Source of the DNA: an uncultured Bacteroidales bacterium | GTDB taxonomy: Bacteria; Bacteroidota; Bacteroidia; Bacteroidales; Paludibacteraceae | Reading direction: 5' to 3' | Length of the DNA stretch: 64,000 bases | Assembly: GCA_903901975.1 (NCBI GenBank) | Contig: CAIUTB010000096.1 | Coordinates: 1 to 64,000, forward strand | Notes under the pieces: model-generated | Database searches by the model: none | The model's input: the letters and a program-made list of their open reading frames with translations, nothing else | What the model was told of the DNA's origin: nothing | Program-made: the position numbers and the translations under genes | Shown here: piece after piece, positions 1-8,113 of the stretch | Layout: the number at the start of each line of letters is the position of its first letter | How positions within the stretch are numbered: position 1 is the first letter of the stretch

Positions 1-128
1 GGAAATACGGATTTGCATAATGAATACATTGTAACGCACTGATTAGTATAACAAGAGCCGTGTGATGGGAGACTATCAAGCACGGTTCTGTGAGAGGCTT
101 AGGGTGAAACTCCCTTTGCCTACTCGAC
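1..128 (+). mobile_element. Group II intron, 3' end (domains V and VI)
   Basis: Positions 55-89 fold as a textbook domain V: GAGCCGUG pairs with CACGGUUC, with the AGC catalytic triad at 56-58. It is followed by a domain VI hairpin at 91-125, in which GAG/GGC pairs with GCC/CUC and a UA next to CUC holds the probable branch-point A. The intron probably ends with AC at about 128. The pattern resembles bacterial chloroplast-like introns. The rest of the intron, including any reverse-transcriptase ORF, lies before the window. The exact 3' splice site is inferred from the usual AY ending. Confidence 0.85.
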
Positions 129-144
129 GCCTCGGTCGTTATGT
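129..144 (+). repeat. Cassette-boundary-like repeat, copy 1
   Basis: GCCTCGGTCGTTATGT sits immediately after the inferred group II intron end. The same 16-mer with one change recurs at 1333-1348, and a looser relative occurs at 2288-2304. The GTTATGT end recalls the R' core of integron attC sites, but no matching left arm was found. Confidence 0.4.
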
Positions 145-170
145 TTAATTGAAAAAAAACAATTTCGGTA

Positions 171-200
171 TTGCAGTTTCAGTAGAATTGTATATCTTTG
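171..200 (+). promoter_or_regulatory. Promoter of Fic gene (TTG-N19-TATCTTTG)
   Basis: TTG at 171-173 and TATCTTTG at 193-200, separated by 19 nt, match the Bacteroidota -33/-7 consensus. Transcription should begin near 206. The expected start region carries two direct copies of GATACTAT (200-207 and 213-220), which could be an operator. Confidence 0.6.
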
Positions 201-235
201 ATACTATCAAATGATACTATTACAAATCAAGAAGT

Positions 236-1195
236 ATGAAACCACCCTATCAAATAACAAGTGAAATTTTAAAACTGACATCTTCGATTTCAGAAAAAAT
301 AGGCGAAGTTAAGTCGGCAAAACTAATTAAACCACCTACTGAATTACGCAAGAGAAACAGAATAAAATCTATTCAATCATCCCTTGAAATTGAAGGAAAT
401 ACGCTGACTATAGGGCAAATAACAGATTTGTTTAATAACAAAAGAGTGCTTGCACCCCAAAAAGACATCATTGAAGTAAAGAATGCTATCGAGCTCTATT
501 CAAAGCTTAATGAATTGAATGCCTATGAAATAGACTCTTTATGTCGCGCCCATGGAATATTAATGAACACATTAATAGAAAATGCCGGACAATTCCGTAG
601 AACTGCAGTTGGAATTATAAAAGGAAATAATATCACACATGTAGCACCTCCAGGAGATATCGTTTTTCCTTTAATGAAAGACTTGTTTGATTACTTAAAA
701 AACGACAACGATATATTGCTCATAAAAAGTTGTGTATTTCATTATGAGTTAGAATTTATTCACCCATTCATTGACGGGAATGGAAGAATGGGACGATTAT
801 GGCAAACAATGATATTAAAAAACTATTCTCCGGTTTTTGAATACTTACCCATAGAATCATTAATAAAAGAACGTCAACAAGATTATTATGATGTTCTTGG
901 GAAGTCAGACAATCAGGGGAATTCTACCGGATTTATTGAATTCATGCTTGAAATTATTAATATTGCTTTAGAAGATTTATTAAAAACCCAAAACCTGACA
1001 TTAACCGGTTCGGATAGAATAAGACTATTCAAGAATTTTATTGGAAATGAATTATTTACAAGACAAGAATATTTAAGACATAATAAAGAAATCTCCACTG
1101 CAACTGCCAGTCGTGATTTAAAAGAAGCGGTCGACAACGAAATAATTGAAAAAGAAGGAGAAAAGCGTTTGACTAAGTATCGATATAAAAACTAA
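236..1195 (+). CDS. Fic family protein, class II (AMPylase-type)
   Basis: A 319-aa protein with the Fic active-site motif HPFIDGNGRMGR starting at His176, which transfers a nucleotide phosphate (usually AMP) to a target hydroxyl. An inhibitory helix motif S49-L-E-I-E53-G54 lies upstream of the Fic core. This S/TxxxE(G/N) signature marks class II Fic proteins, whose Glu blocks productive ATP binding. The C-terminus (about 265-319) looks like a winged helix (TRQEYLR...TASRDLKEAVDNEIIEK), as in Fic proteins that also bind DNA. The gene stands alone behind its own promoter and directly after a group II intron remnant, with no antitoxin gene beside it. This fits a self-inhibited Fic enzyme on mobile DNA. 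The target is unknown. Confidence 0.88.
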   Translation: MKPPYQITSEILKLTSSISEKIGEVKSAKLIKPPTELRKRNRIKSIQSSLEIEGNTLTIGQITDLFNNKRVLAPQKDIIEVKNAIELYSKLNELNAYEIDSLCRAHGILMNTLIENAGQFRRTAVGIIKGNNITHVAPPGDIVFPLMKDLFDYLKNDNDILLIKSCVFHYELEFIHPFIDGNGRMGRLWQTMILKNYSPVFEYLPIESLIKERQQDYYDVLGKSDNQGNSTGFIEFMLEIINIALEDLLKTQNLTLTGSDRIRLFKNFIGNELFTRQEYLRHNKEISTATASRDLKEAVDNEIIEKEGEKRLTKYRYKN

Positions 1196-1332
1196 ACAAA
1201 ATACACGCTTTGTTCATTGGCTGGCTGATCCCGTATTAGCTTCGCTGATTTTCAATTCAGCTTGTCGTTCCACGACAGCGAATGTTCCCGCAAAATGAAA
1301 CACACCGTGTATCGGTACCGCCTCTGCCCATA

Positions 1333-1348
1333 GCCTCGGTTGTTATGT
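1333..1348 (+). repeat. Cassette-boundary-like repeat, copy 2
   Basis: GCCTCGGTTGTTATGT differs by one base from 129-144. It ends the otherwise featureless 1196-1332 spacer behind the Fic gene. The arrangement ORF, ~140-nt non-coding tail, boundary repeat, next ORF resembles gene-cassette organisation. No clear inverted partner is present at the left end of the spacer (about 1190-1215). Confidence 0.4.
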
Positions 1349-1446
1349 GCAACAGCAAAAAAAATAAAGAGCGACTTTGTTGCTAGAAAAAAGACGAAAA
1401 TAACAACGAAATAAAACAAATGTTTAAACAACAAAACTTATTAATT

Positions 1447-2094
1447 ATGCTACATAGAACTTACTTTTTAAAAACCGTAGCTTTAACTTTAGCTCTTTTG
1501 ACTTTTGTAGCTTGCGACAAGACAAATGTTCTGGAAGTGAAAACTGCTGAATTTTCAGTTAATCATGACTCAATTTACTTAACAAAACCAGTAATTTTCA
1601 CAGCTAATGATTCTTTAGGTGGTAATGAGTACTCTTGGGATTTTGGAGATGGAAGTACTGTAATAGGGAAATATAATGTGACTCACACTTATGAAAAAGG
1701 TGGAATCTATTTAGCTTCAATGACTATAAATGGATTTAAAAGCGAAAAAGCAATAACTGTATATAAAGGCACTCTTAGTTTTAGAATTGTGAACAAAAGC
1801 AGTAAGTTTTTCGAATGCCTAACATATATTGACAACTATAGTAGTAGTGTAACACGTTTTCTTGTTGACTCAAAATCAGAAACTGACACTATTTATGGCT
1901 GGTCATCCACTTATAATCAAAAAATGCACATTTTTGGTGTCTCATTTTTCATTAACAACTCAGAATATACATTTCCTGAGTTCTTGTGGATAGAAGACTT
2001 TAAACACACTGATATAATTGTTTCAGACACAACAAAAATAGTTCCTAGAAGTGGAATTACATTTCCAAACGGAGTCATGATTAAGGATTTATAG
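1447..2094 (+). CDS. PKD-domain lipoprotein, function unknown
   Basis: The N-terminus has a hydrophobic signal ending in LLTFVAC, a plausible lipoprotein box with Cys at residue 23 from this start. The signal fits better from ATG 1447 than from the upstream in-frame ATG 1420. A single PKD-like domain follows, recognised by YSWDFGDGS and HTYEKGGIY, the beta-sandwich signature used in surface carbohydrate or protein binding. The remaining ~110 residues are not recognised. It is probably anchored to the outer membrane. It lies between two boundary-like repeats (1333-1348, 2288-2304) with no recognisable promoter of its own. Confidence 0.7.
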   Translation: MLHRTYFLKTVALTLALLTFVACDKTNVLEVKTAEFSVNHDSIYLTKPVIFTANDSLGGNEYSWDFGDGSTVIGKYNVTHTYEKGGIYLASMTINGFKSEKAITVYKGTLSFRIVNKSSKFFECLTYIDNYSSSVTRFLVDSKSETDTIYGWSSTYNQKMHIFGVSFFINNSEYTFPEFLWIEDFKHTDIIVSDTTKIVPRSGITFPNGVMIKDL

Positions 2095-2287
2095 AGTATT
2101 CCGCATTTCGACAAGACAGAAAAAAAATGGAATTCTCCGCGGTTTGACAAAATTTTACGAATTTCGACAATTTTGTTTAACTCGAATAGAAAGAAGCGGA
2201 AGCTTTTGCGTAAGCGACAACAAATCTGCATTTAGTCACGAATGAAAAAAAAAACGATACACAACCAAGCTGCATGCACATAATACA

Positions 2288-2304
2288 GCCCTCAGTCGTT
2301 AGTT
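2288..2304 (+). repeat. Degenerate cassette-boundary-like repeat, copy 3
   Basis: GCCCTCAGTCGTTAGTT resembles the 129-144 and 1333-1348 sequences (CTCRGTYGTTAK core). It closes the 2095-2287 spacer behind the PKD lipoprotein. That spacer is otherwise AT-rich with loosely repeated TTCGACAA/TTTGACAA words. Weak evidence on its own. Confidence 0.25.
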
Positions 2305-2357
2305 CCATTCTGATAATGTTTCAATAATCAAGAATATAAATTGTAATAATTATTTCT

Positions 2358-3824
2358 ATGAAAACAAAAAAAAATCGCTCCGTTTTGGCAGTCGTGTTGC
2401 TATTGTTAGCTATTACAAATAGTTATGCAACATTTAGTTACAACATTAGCTTTACTGCTTCGGGTGTTAGTACTTCGGTGGGTAGTGTGCAAGTACAAAA
2501 CTTAACCAAAGGTACTAATGCTACTGTATCAAGTGGCAACACATTGACTTTAACTGATCAATCAACAGCTATTGATGTGCTTAGTGTCGGTGAGGCAGGT
2601 ATTCGGATTTCGCAAAACACAAGTACCGGAATATCTACCCTTACATTTTTTGCCGGCGAGGCCGGTAACACACAAGTGGCTGCTTATGCCCTTGATGGCC
2701 GAAAAGTGCTGGGGCAAATTACTCGTTTGGAAGCGGGTGAAAATTCGCTGGAACTTTCATTGCCAGCAGGGATGTATGTTGTTCGGGTATCGGGATCAGG
2801 ATATACCTATTCTGCTAAGTTACAAAGCCAAACAAATAATGTAACCCAAGCCGGAATTAAATATCTGACTCATACAAACGTTGAAGCTTCAACTCCACAG
2901 AAAAGCATAGCGACAAAGACAGCAACAACTACCATGATTTATACCATAGGCGACAAACTACTCTATACTGCTACTTCAGGAACATATATAGCATCTACAC
3001 CCGATGTACCTACAGAAAGCAAGGTCATCAACTTTAATTTCGCCACTATACCCACTTCAGCAATACCTGCCGGTACGTTTAGCATGGGTAGCCCCACAAC
3101 TGAAGTGAGTAGAAGTTACGACGAAACCCAACATTCGGTAACGCTTACAGCTTTTCGAATGAGTAAATACGAGATTAGCAATGCACAGTTTGCCGCATTT
3201 TTAAATGCCAAAGCCATAGGTAGCAATGGTATTTGGAGTACTGCGCCGGTATATAATACCCAAACCTTGTATTATTCCAATTATTCTATGGGTTTAGTTT
3301 ATAACGGTTCACTATGGATAGTAGTAACAAATTACGAAAATATTCCGGTGGATAATGTAACATGGTATGGTGCAGCTGAGTATGCGACTTATATAGGTGG
3401 AACTTTGCCTTCCGAATCACAATGGGAATATGCTTGCCGGGCCGGCACTACCAGTCCTTTTAGTACCGGTAATTTCTTAACTAATCTGCAGGCGAACTAC
3501 AATTGGTCTGCACCTTATAATGGTGGAACGAATACCGTAACTACCTTCTATGGCAAACCTAAAACAGTAGGAACTTATACAGCCAATAACTACGGTTTGT
3601 CTGAAATGCATGGAAATATGTATGAATGGTGTTCCGACTGGTACGGCACTTACCCTGCTTCCGCTCAAACTAACCCCACAGGCACTGCCACGGGCACCTA
3701 CCGTGTAGTTCGTAGTGGCAGTTGGGGGAGCGAGGCTTCGAGTTGCCGCTCTGCTTCACGCAATTGTAACGAACCGAACGTTACTGGAGGGTCGATAGGT
3801 TTTCGGGTAGTTTTAATCCCTTAG
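2358..3824 (+). CDS. Secreted FGE/SUMF1-domain protein with internal sorting-tail-like domain
   Basis: A signal peptide (about 1-24) precedes a 488-aa protein. Residues about 87-157 (TQVAAYALDGRKVLG...LPAGMYVVRVSG) look like the beta-sandwich of a T9SS C-terminal sorting tail, but lie internally. Residues about 229-488 form a formylglycine-generating-enzyme (SUMF1/EgtB/PvdO) fold: IPAGTFSMGSP, MSKYEISNAQFAAFLN, LPSESQWEYACRAGT, GNMYEWCSDWYG, and RVVRSGSWGS...GFRVVLIP. Two Cys in SSCRSASRNC are not spaced like the catalytic pair of true FGEs, and no sulfatase is nearby. Enzymatic formylglycine formation is therefore doubtful. A ligand-binding or other surface role is equally possible. Confidence 0.82.
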   Translation: MKTKKNRSVLAVVLLLLAITNSYATFSYNISFTASGVSTSVGSVQVQNLTKGTNATVSSGNTLTLTDQSTAIDVLSVGEAGIRISQNTSTGISTLTFFAGEAGNTQVAAYALDGRKVLGQITRLEAGENSLELSLPAGMYVVRVSGSGYTYSAKLQSQTNNVTQAGIKYLTHTNVEASTPQKSIATKTATTTMIYTIGDKLLYTATSGTYIASTPDVPTESKVINFNFATIPTSAIPAGTFSMGSPTTEVSRSYDETQHSVTLTAFRMSKYEISNAQFAAFLNAKAIGSNGIWSTAPVYNTQTLYYSNYSMGLVYNGSLWIVVTNYENIPVDNVTWYGAAEYATYIGGTLPSESQWEYACRAGTTSPFSTGNFLTNLQANYNWSAPYNGGTNTVTTFYGKPKTVGTYTANNYGLSEMHGNMYEWCSDWYGTYPASAQTNPTGTATGTYRVVRSGSWGSEASSCRSASRNCNEPNVTGGSIGFRVVLIP

Positions 3825-4045
3825 TTCACTTTATATTATTTTGAGCAGACATAGAAACCTCTGCTCCCGCCCGATTCCTGGCAAGCCTATCGAATATGCC
3901 GGGAAGCGGTAGTGGCAAAGCCGAGCGGTATTGCGTGGGCTACAACTGTTTAAAATATTGTTTTGAAGTTATTTATCAGCAAAATGCCACACGATAGAAT
4001 ACGTGTGACAGGGGAGATTATAAGGCAATTTTGGGCAGAATTTAG

Positions 4046-4075
4046 AGAGTAGTTGTCATGACTGCTCTTTTTTTT
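4046..4075 (+). terminator. Rho-independent terminator after the FGE-like gene
   Basis: AGAGTAGT (4046-4053) pairs with ACTGCTCT (4061-4068) with one G-U pair across a 7-nt loop, and a run of eight T follows. The 3825-4045 stretch before it holds no recognisable gene. Confidence 0.75.
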
Positions 4076-4165
4076 ACACAAACTGCTACAAATGAGGTTA
4101 AGGAAAGTGACTTAATAAATATTGATAATAGTTGTAGTATACATAGTTTATATAAAAATAGTTTT

Positions 4166-4173
4166 TACCTTTG
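4166..4173 (+). promoter_or_regulatory. -7 promoter element (TACCTTTG)
   Basis: TACCTTTG matches TAnnTTTG and lies ~75 nt before the six-PAS kinase start, just after the 4046-4075 terminator. No convincing -33 box was found at the usual spacing. Confidence 0.5.
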
Positions 4174-4249
4174 AGGGCGGAAAAATGGCTCAACCCTCAG
4201 CAAGTGCTGACAAATAATCATTAACTGTTTTAAAAAAATAATTATATGA

Positions 4250-7200
4250 ATGACCAAAACAATAGCCAAAAAAGAACTCTTAACAAAGTTAAATGATTTG
4301 CAGAAGGAATATGATTATATAAAAGCAGCTTTTGAAAAAGACATCACTGAGCGCAAGCTGACGGAAGAACAGTTAAATGAAAGTGAACAAAAATACAAAA
4401 TGCTTTTCGAATCTAATACCGATGGGATAACAATTTTCGCTATGAAGGGTGATGAATTGCCCAGTCAAATACTGGACATGAACCAAAACTCCTATAAGAT
4501 GCTTGGATATTCCAGGGAAGAAATGCTTATGATGAATCCTTCCGAACTGGAAAAGGATGTAACAAGAGAAAAAATTGAAAAGCGGGTTTTAGACTTTAAA
4601 ACAAAAGGTTTTTCAAATTTCGAAACAAGACTCAGGCACAAAAATGGCTTTGATATTTATGTCGAAATAAAAGGAATAATAGTCAATTACAATAATCAAC
4701 TCGCCTTAATGAACATTGTGTGCGACATCACTGAGCGCAAGGCCGTTGAAGAGGCTCTCCGAGAGAGCGAGTTTGAACTGGATAATGCCGAAAGGATGGC
4801 AAAAATGGGGAACTGGATAGTCATTGCCACCAATCCGTCCGCGCCTGAAAAATTGTATTGGTCCAAAGAGATGTATCGAATTGTCAATCGTAATCCTAGC
4901 AGTTTTACTCCTACCCTTGCCGCCCAAATGGATTTACTCGTTTCTGAAGACGCGGGGAAGCTTGCAGAAACAGTTGCACACTCAATGATGACCGGAGAAC
5001 CTTATGATATAGAATTACAGCTTAAAAACGAAGAAGGTCGGGATGCGAAATGGATTCGGTCTCACTCTGAAATGGTTTATGATGAGAATGGGGGGATTAA
5101 TGGCATGCGAGGTACTGCTCAGGATATCACCCAGCGTAAGTTGGCGGAGGAAAAGCTTCGCCTTAAAAATGTCGTTTTCGACGTTTCCATTGCGGCTAAA
5201 AGTATCGCTGATTTCAACGGTATCATCACTGAGGCCAACAGTTCATTCCTCCAGGTTTGGGGTTATCAGGACAAGAATGAGGTTATCGGAAAGCCAATTT
5301 CTTTTTTTCTTGTAGACCCTGCTGTAGCAAATTCTATTGTAACTACTCTCAATAATACCGGAGAGTGGACCGGAGATTACATAGCCCAGAAAAGGGATGG
5401 TTCAACATTCGTAGCTCATGGTCTTGCAACCGTTGTAAAAAATGAGCTGGGGGAAATAATAGCTTACCAATCATCAGTAATCGACATTTCTGAAAGCAGG
5501 AAGAGTGAAGCCGAACTTGAGGAGAGCAGAGAGAAGTACCGTGGATTATCCGAAGCAGCCTTTGAATCTATTTTTATTTCTGAAAATGGTATTTGTATTG
5601 ATCAAAATAAAACTGCGGAAAAAATGTTTGGCTATACTTCAGAAGAGGCGATTGGCAGATACGGTACTGAATGGATTGCTCCCCAGGATAGGGAAATGGT
5701 GATGCAACATATGCTTGAAGGTTATGAAGAAGCCTACGAAGCTATGGCATTAAAAAAAGATGGGACTATATTCCCATGCATTTTGCGGGGGAAGATGATG
5801 CATTATAAAGGAAGAACTGTGAGGGTAACATCCTTATCTGATAACACTTACCGCAAACAGGCAGAAGATAAACTGAAGGTGAGCGAACAACTGTATCGTA
5901 CCCTTTTCGACTTTGCTAACGAAGGTCTCATCTTGCTTACAATGGATGGAAAAATAGCTGAGCTTAACCAATCGTTTGCGGAAATGCATGGCTACACGGT
6001 AGATGAGATGAAGAACATGGATATCAAGGACCTGGATGTTCTCAGGGAAAATGCTTTTGACGGACGAGCTGCGGTTATGCAACGCCTATTCGACGGGGAG
6101 GTCGTTCGTTTTGAGGTAGAGCATTACCATAAGAAAGGACACAGTTTTTTTCTCAGCGATACTGTAAGCTTAATAACTATTGCCGAACAGCAGTATTTTC
6201 TTGCATTCCATCAGGATATAACCGAGCGCAAACAGGCAGCAGAAAAAATTCGTGAAAAAGACTTCCAGTTCAGAAAACTTTCTGCAAATCTGCCCGACTT
6301 GATATTTCAATTTACAAGAAGGCCAGACGGTAGCTATTGTGTTCCGATAGCTTCAGAAGGCATCAGGAACATTTTTGGATGTTCGCCCGAAGATGTAGTT
6401 GACGACTTTACGCCCATTGCGAAAGTAATTTACCCCGACGATGCAGAGCAGGTAATTCGTGATATTGAATACTCAGCCGAACATTTGACCTACTTTACGT
6501 GCGAATTTAGAGTGCAAATACCCGGCAAGCCAATCCAATGGATTTTTTCCAGATCAACACCCGAGAAATTGCCTGATGGAAGTGTAACCTGGTATGGCTT
6601 TAATGCTGATATCACCGAACGCAAGAAGGCTGAACAGAAAGTGCTGGAATCGCAGGAAGAGTTGAAGAAATTTGCCACTCATCTTCTTAGTATTCGCGAA
6701 GAAGAAAGAATTATGCTGGCCCGTGAAATACATGATGATCTGGGTCAGATTTTAGTTGCACTTCAGATTGATATGGGTTTGTTGAAAAAGAACGTTATAA
6801 AAACGATTCCGTTGTCAAACTCCCCGGAAATTGAGCCGAAATTTGATAAAATAGTTGCTCTGATTAAAAATTCAATTAAAAGTGCGAGAAGTATTATGAA
6901 TAACCTTAGACCCGAGTTTCTGGAGTTGCTTGGCTTAGTGGGTGCCGCTAAAGAATATCTTCGTGAATTTGAGGAAAGATATTCAATTAGTTGTAAATTT
7001 GAATGTGATATTTCTGATATAGAAATGAGTATGCAACAATCTCTTGCACTTTTCCGAATACTTCAGGAAGCAATGAATAATATTGTAAAACATGCCAAAG
7101 CTACATTGGTAGTGGTTCAACTTCAAACTACAAACAATAAACTGATTCTGCAAATTAGTGATAATGGGGTTGGATTTGATAAGAATAATAGTGTAAGAAA

Positions 7201-7315
7201 TGATTCATACGGGATGATAGGTATGAAGGAAAGGGTCATCCTGCTGGAAGGTGAATTGGATATTACAAGTGAAATTGGACTTGGAACAACTATACGGGTT
7301 GAAATTCCGCATTAA
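4250..7315 (+). CDS. Cytoplasmic multi-PAS sensor histidine kinase (HisKA_3 type)
   Basis: A 1021-aa protein without membrane segments. Six PAS modules follow in series at roughly 44-165, 176-297, 298-420, 424-540, 545-665 and 670-793. Most end in the PAC signature DITERK/DITQRK. The dimerisation/phosphoacceptor helix is of the NarL-partner type (REIHDDLGQ, His828). The ATPase domain closes the protein (NNIVKHAKA, DNGVGFD, GMIGMKER, GLGTTIRVEIP). Such kinases usually phosphorylate LuxR/NarL-type regulators, but none lies next to it, so it is an orphan. PAS sensors suggest redox, small-ligand or light input from the cytoplasm. ATG 4250 is preceded by an out-of-frame ATG at 4246. Its C-terminal half closely resembles the kinase at 55440-58310. 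Confidence 0.9.
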   Translation: MTKTIAKKELLTKLNDLQKEYDYIKAAFEKDITERKLTEEQLNESEQKYKMLFESNTDGITIFAMKGDELPSQILDMNQNSYKMLGYSREEMLMMNPSELEKDVTREKIEKRVLDFKTKGFSNFETRLRHKNGFDIYVEIKGIIVNYNNQLALMNIVCDITERKAVEEALRESEFELDNAERMAKMGNWIVIATNPSAPEKLYWSKEMYRIVNRNPSSFTPTLAAQMDLLVSEDAGKLAETVAHSMMTGEPYDIELQLKNEEGRDAKWIRSHSEMVYDENGGINGMRGTAQDITQRKLAEEKLRLKNVVFDVSIAAKSIADFNGIITEANSSFLQVWGYQDKNEVIGKPISFFLVDPAVANSIVTTLNNTGEWTGDYIAQKRDGSTFVAHGLATVVKNELGEIIAYQSSVIDISESRKSEAELEESREKYRGLSEAAFESIFISENGICIDQNKTAEKMFGYTSEEAIGRYGTEWIAPQDREMVMQHMLEGYEEAYEAMALKKDGTIFPCILRGKMMHYKGRTVRVTSLSDNTYRKQAEDKLKVSEQLYRTLFDFANEGLILLTMDGKIAELNQSFAEMHGYTVDEMKNMDIKDLDVLRENAFDGRAAVMQRLFDGEVVRFEVEHYHKKGHSFFLSDTVSLITIAEQQYFLAFHQDITERKQAAEKIREKDFQFRKLSANLPDLIFQFTRRPDGSYCVPIASEGIRNIFGCSPEDVVDDFTPIAKVIYPDDAEQVIRDIEYSAEHLTYFTCEFRVQIPGKPIQWIFSRSTPEKLPDGSVTWYGFNADITERKKAEQKVLESQEELKKFATHLLSIREEERIMLAREIHDDLGQILVALQIDMGLLKKNVIKTIPLSNSPEIEPKFDKIVALIKNSIKSARSIMNNLRPEFLELLGLVGAAKEYLREFEERYSISCKFECDISDIEMSMQQSLALFRILQEAMNNIVKHAKATLVVVQLQTTNNKLILQISDNGVGFDKNNSVRNDSYGMIGMKERVILLEGELDITSEIGLGTTIRVEIPH

Positions 7316-7406
7316 GAGTTGAAATAAAATTGCAGGGACAGTCCAAGACCCAAAGTCTCAGTTATTGTTACTAATTTGTTTTATCGTGAACAAAAATAAA
7401 ATAAAA

Positions 7407-7883
7407 ATGAAAAAGAACTTTTTAATTCAATTTGTAGTTGTGTCTTTATTTTCAGTTACAGTAAAACCTATCATGGCACAAAGTGCAAATGATAGTGTGA
7501 AAATTGAAATTACTGAGGCGTTAAATTCATGGAATACTGCCTGTAAAAGCGGAGATGTGGAAAAGCTAATGTCCATGTTTGATGATTCGGATGGTATTAT
7601 GCTTATTGGCTCTGCCAAGGGTGAGATTAATAAAGGGAGGGTTGAGATAAAGAGATGGTTGGGACAGCTTTCAAGTTTTGCCGGTTTCTCCTGGGATATG
7701 AATAGAATTGAGATTGATTGTAACAATACAACCGCCTGGGTATTTGTTGATGGAAAAATGATTGTCAACTTCCTTAAAGGTGGCCAAAAAATAACTCCAT
7801 ATCGGTTTAGCGCTATTCTGATCAAAAAAAATGCTGTATGGAAATGGCGTCTATTTGACGGTTCGGTACCACAATCGGAATAA
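7407..7883 (+). CDS. Secreted SnoaL-like/DUF4440 (NTF2-fold) protein
   Basis: A 158-aa protein starting at ATG 7407. A TTG 42 nt upstream would only lengthen the signal peptide. The signal peptide (about 1-24) ends in MAQ. The mature part has the small alpha+beta cone fold of the SnoaL/DUF4440 group: ITEALNSWNTACKSGDVEKLMSMFDDS, then WVFVDGKMIVNF and WRLFDGS. These proteins bind small molecules or act as isomerase/cyclase-like domains, and the substrate here is unknown. It follows the six-PAS kinase by 91 nt on the same strand and may be cotranscribed. Confidence 0.7.
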   Translation: MKKNFLIQFVVVSLFSVTVKPIMAQSANDSVKIEITEALNSWNTACKSGDVEKLMSMFDDSDGIMLIGSAKGEINKGRVEIKRWLGQLSSFAGFSWDMNRIEIDCNNTTAWVFVDGKMIVNFLKGGQKITPYRFSAILIKKNAVWKWRLFDGSVPQSE

Positions 7884-7952
7884 TCTGAATCAGTTAAAAG
7901 ATTAGCAAGCTTCATTTTCAGATCAATCTTGTTGAAAACGAGGGCGAGAAAG

Positions 7953-7988
7953 AGTTCCACAAAATACGGTGGAACTTTTTCTTTTTTG
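7953..7988 (+). terminator. Rho-independent terminator
   Basis: AGTTCCAC (7953-7960) and GTGGAACT (7969-7976) form a perfect 8-bp stem with an 8-nt loop, followed by a T-rich run to 7987. It ends the kinase/SnoaL-like unit. Confidence 0.85.
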
Positions 7989-8074
7989 TTCAGACTCAAC
8001 TTTCAATGATTCTAAATTAGCCTGTCATAATGAAATAAGATTCACTAATTAGAAATTCTGAAAAATACTTTCTG

Positions 8075-8082
8075 TAACTTTG
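8075..8082 (+). promoter_or_regulatory. -7 promoter element (TAACTTTG) for CDF transporter
   Basis: TAACTTTG fits TAnnTTTG. It lies 32 nt before ATG 8114 and after the 7953-7988 terminator, where a new transcript is expected. Confidence 0.55.
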
Positions 8083-8113
8083 AGCCTGAAATTTTTAATA
8101 ATTTACCTTCAGT

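Noticed and set aside
1252-1434. 60-codon minus-strand frame in the Fic spacer
   Set aside because: Overlaps the boundary repeat and the next gene start, with no conserved features.
2358-3824. Calling the SUMF1-domain protein a functional sulfatase-activating FGE
   Set aside because: The Cys pair is not spaced as in catalytic FGEs and there is no sulfatase gene nearby.
4129-4142. AGTTGTAGTATACA resembling half of the REP palindrome
   Set aside because: Only the left arm matches. There is no second arm or neighbouring transposase, so it is likely chance.
7427-7999. 190-codon open frame on the minus strand
   Set aside because: It is antisense to the SnoaL-like gene, which has a signal peptide and fold signature. 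The antisense frame reads through the terminator and has no recognisable protein features.
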